Source: Chitinophaga jiangningensis
GTDB taxonomy: Bacteria > Bacteroidota > Bacteroidia > Chitinophagales > Chitinophagaceae
Assembly: GCF_900142605.1 (NCBI RefSeq)
Contig: NZ_FRBL01000003.1
Coordinates: 124,001-188,000 of the forward strand
Direction of reading: 5' to 3'
DNA: 64,000 nucleotides
Positions 63,075 through 64,000 of this stretch are shown in pieces (the first letter of the stretch is position 1; every line of letters begins with the position of its first letter). A model generated the notes under the pieces. The model saw only the letters and a program-made list of their open reading frames with translations. It made no database searches and was not told where the DNA came from. The position numbers and the translations under genes were made by a program.

Positions 63075-63623
63075 TTATTTCCCGGCTGTTCTCAACCTGC
63101 TTAGGTACATCGCCCGCTTAAACCTTGGCCTGTTATACCTTTGCAGAAAGATTGGATAGACGTGCATCAGTAGATTCAACACCAGCAGCCATAAAGATTT
63201 CAGTACACCATACTTTACCGCCACATAAATGTTAATCACCAGTACTATCCAGAAAATAATGAAATGTCCCAGTTCACTTTTTTTAGTCTGATTATAGAGG
63301 TTCTCCAGCGAAGCACTGCTTTTATCTAATGGATGCGTTTTCCGGATTACTTTTTCCCATCCAATCCAGACTAATAATTTTCGGAAGAAATTCACGCCAA
63401 GAATTTCATAGATTTTTCCGCCGCGTTCCCATGGCTGCTCATCGTAGTAAGGGGAGTTAAGCGGACTTTTCATTCCATCGGTGAGCAGTAATGCACCTAA
63501 CATCAGTAGGAAGTTCAGCGCCCAGGCAAAGGAAAAGGTATCCATTCTTAAGTAATAACACATAGCGGCAACGGCGGCTATACTAAAGATGCTAATCAGT
63601 ACTAAGGATAATGTTTTTTTCAT
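63075..63623 (-). CDS. Four-helix membrane protein of unknown function
   Basis: A 182-aa protein with hydrophobic segments VLISIFSIAAVAAMCYYL, FAWALNFLLMLGALLLT, FIIFWIVLVINIYVAV and LLVLNLLMHVYPIFLQRYN. The C-terminus RYNRPRFKRAMYL is basic and presumably cytoplasmic. The layout is that of small conserved Bacteroidetes membrane proteins of unknown role. It is convergent with the hydrolase gene. Confidence 0.75.
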   Translation of the reverse strand: MKKTLSLVLISIFSIAAVAAMCYYLRMDTFSFAWALNFLLMLGALLLTDGMKSPLNSPYYDEQPWERGGKIYEILGVNFFRKLLVWIGWEKVIRKTHPLDKSSASLENLYNQTKKSELGHFIIFWIVLVINIYVAVKYGVLKSLWLLVLNLLMHVYPIFLQRYNRPRFKRAMYLSRLRTAGK

Positions 63624-63874
63624 CAGGTTATATTAGATTAGGTCGCAAGTTCTAAATATACGTCATGAACGGGAATATTACTACTGCCATTTTTAATTGA
63701 CTGCCCACATCACATTACCGCGTCATATAAGTTGATGGGCAGTTGACATCTCACCAGTTAAACAGTTAATTATTTTATTGCTGATGTTCGGAATCCAAAT
63801 TAATGTGCTATTTTAATAGCCTCATTTTAACCAGACACCCCAGGATGTTTTTCTAACTTCAAAATACCATTACT

Positions 63875-64000
63875 ATGGATTCCAACACTATTACTGCCCT
63901 GAACACGGCGGCCGAATTGGCCATTCAGTTATGCAACGTGGCTTCCAGCCAGGACCCTGCCGGCAACCTAAGCAAAATCGATAATGAAAAATGGGAGATG
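63875..64000 (+). CDS. Unknown protein, N-terminal part only
   Basis: ATG at 63875 opens a frame that runs off the right edge (42 codons: MDSNTITALNTAAELAIQLC and onward). No motif recognised; no signal peptide. The 251 bp before it hold no other gene. Confidence 0.5.
   Translation, partial: MDSNTITALNTAAELAIQLCNVASSQDPAGNLSKIDNEKWEM

Overview
The window looks like chromosome of a soil/rhizosphere Bacteroidota, most likely a Chitinophaga-type member of Chitinophagaceae. The reasons are TAnnTTTG -7 promoter elements, absence of Shine-Dalgarno sites, a DUF4965 glutaminase, DUF6443/RHS proteins, Bacteroidetes-type tra genes and a zeaxanthin-type carotenoid operon. This assignment is inferred from gene content; no 16S gene is present.

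Layout. (1) 1-2726: host genes, a lipoprotein fragment and a secreted DUF4965 glutaminase-like protein. (2) 2800-42097: an island of about 39 kb integrated in the 3' end of a tRNA-Lys(TTT). It has a 16-bp att duplication (2859-2874 and 42082-42097), a tyrosine integrase beside attL, and paired TTCGGGTACC sites spaced 12 bp apart near both ends. From left to right it carries: integrase, decayed AbiH and sensor-kinase fragments, a metallophosphoesterase, an RHS toxin locus (2805-aa secreted RHS protein with a C-terminal PD-(D/E)xK-like domain, an adjacent immunity-like gene and a nonsense-interrupted copy of it), and three secreted RHS accessory genes. Head to head with these is a truncated conjugation cluster (traG, three TraI-like genes, traJ, traK, traM, traN) without relaxase or coupling protein. 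Then come a nested 199-bp palindrome, a DUF6943 gene, an OLD-like ATPase/TOPRIM-like protein, an apparently intact class I terpene synthase, a membrane histidine kinase, a truncated XRE regulator, a 2015-aa Cap4-like nuclease/STAND NTPase resembling Avs defence proteins, and a decayed ECF sigma fragment. (3) 42098-64000: host chromosome. It holds a tandem-domain esterase, a GNAT enzyme, two Crp/Fnr regulators flanking a methyltransferase, a DUF983 protein and a GcvH-like protein with a pair of FNR-type boxes, a secreted M20 amidohydrolase, an ECF sigma/anti-sigma operon with a beta-lactamase-fold hydrolase, the crtI-crtB-crtZ-crtY operon diverging from a MarR regulator, and a TetR regulator with two alpha/beta hydrolases under near-identical palindromic operators.

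How the parts may work together. The island combines mobility, contact-dependent antagonism (RHS toxin and immunity) and several candidate antiphage genes. The most unusual arrangement is a conjugation-type secretion core lacking DNA-processing genes next to a giant RHS toxin. It is either a scar of recombination or a repurposed delivery apparatus; the 24-bp junction and an apparently 5'-truncated DUF5977 gene favour the scar. Several remnants (AbiH, kinase, immunity copy, XRE, ECF sigma, and an RHS accessory fragment just outside attR) show repeated turnover at this tRNA site.
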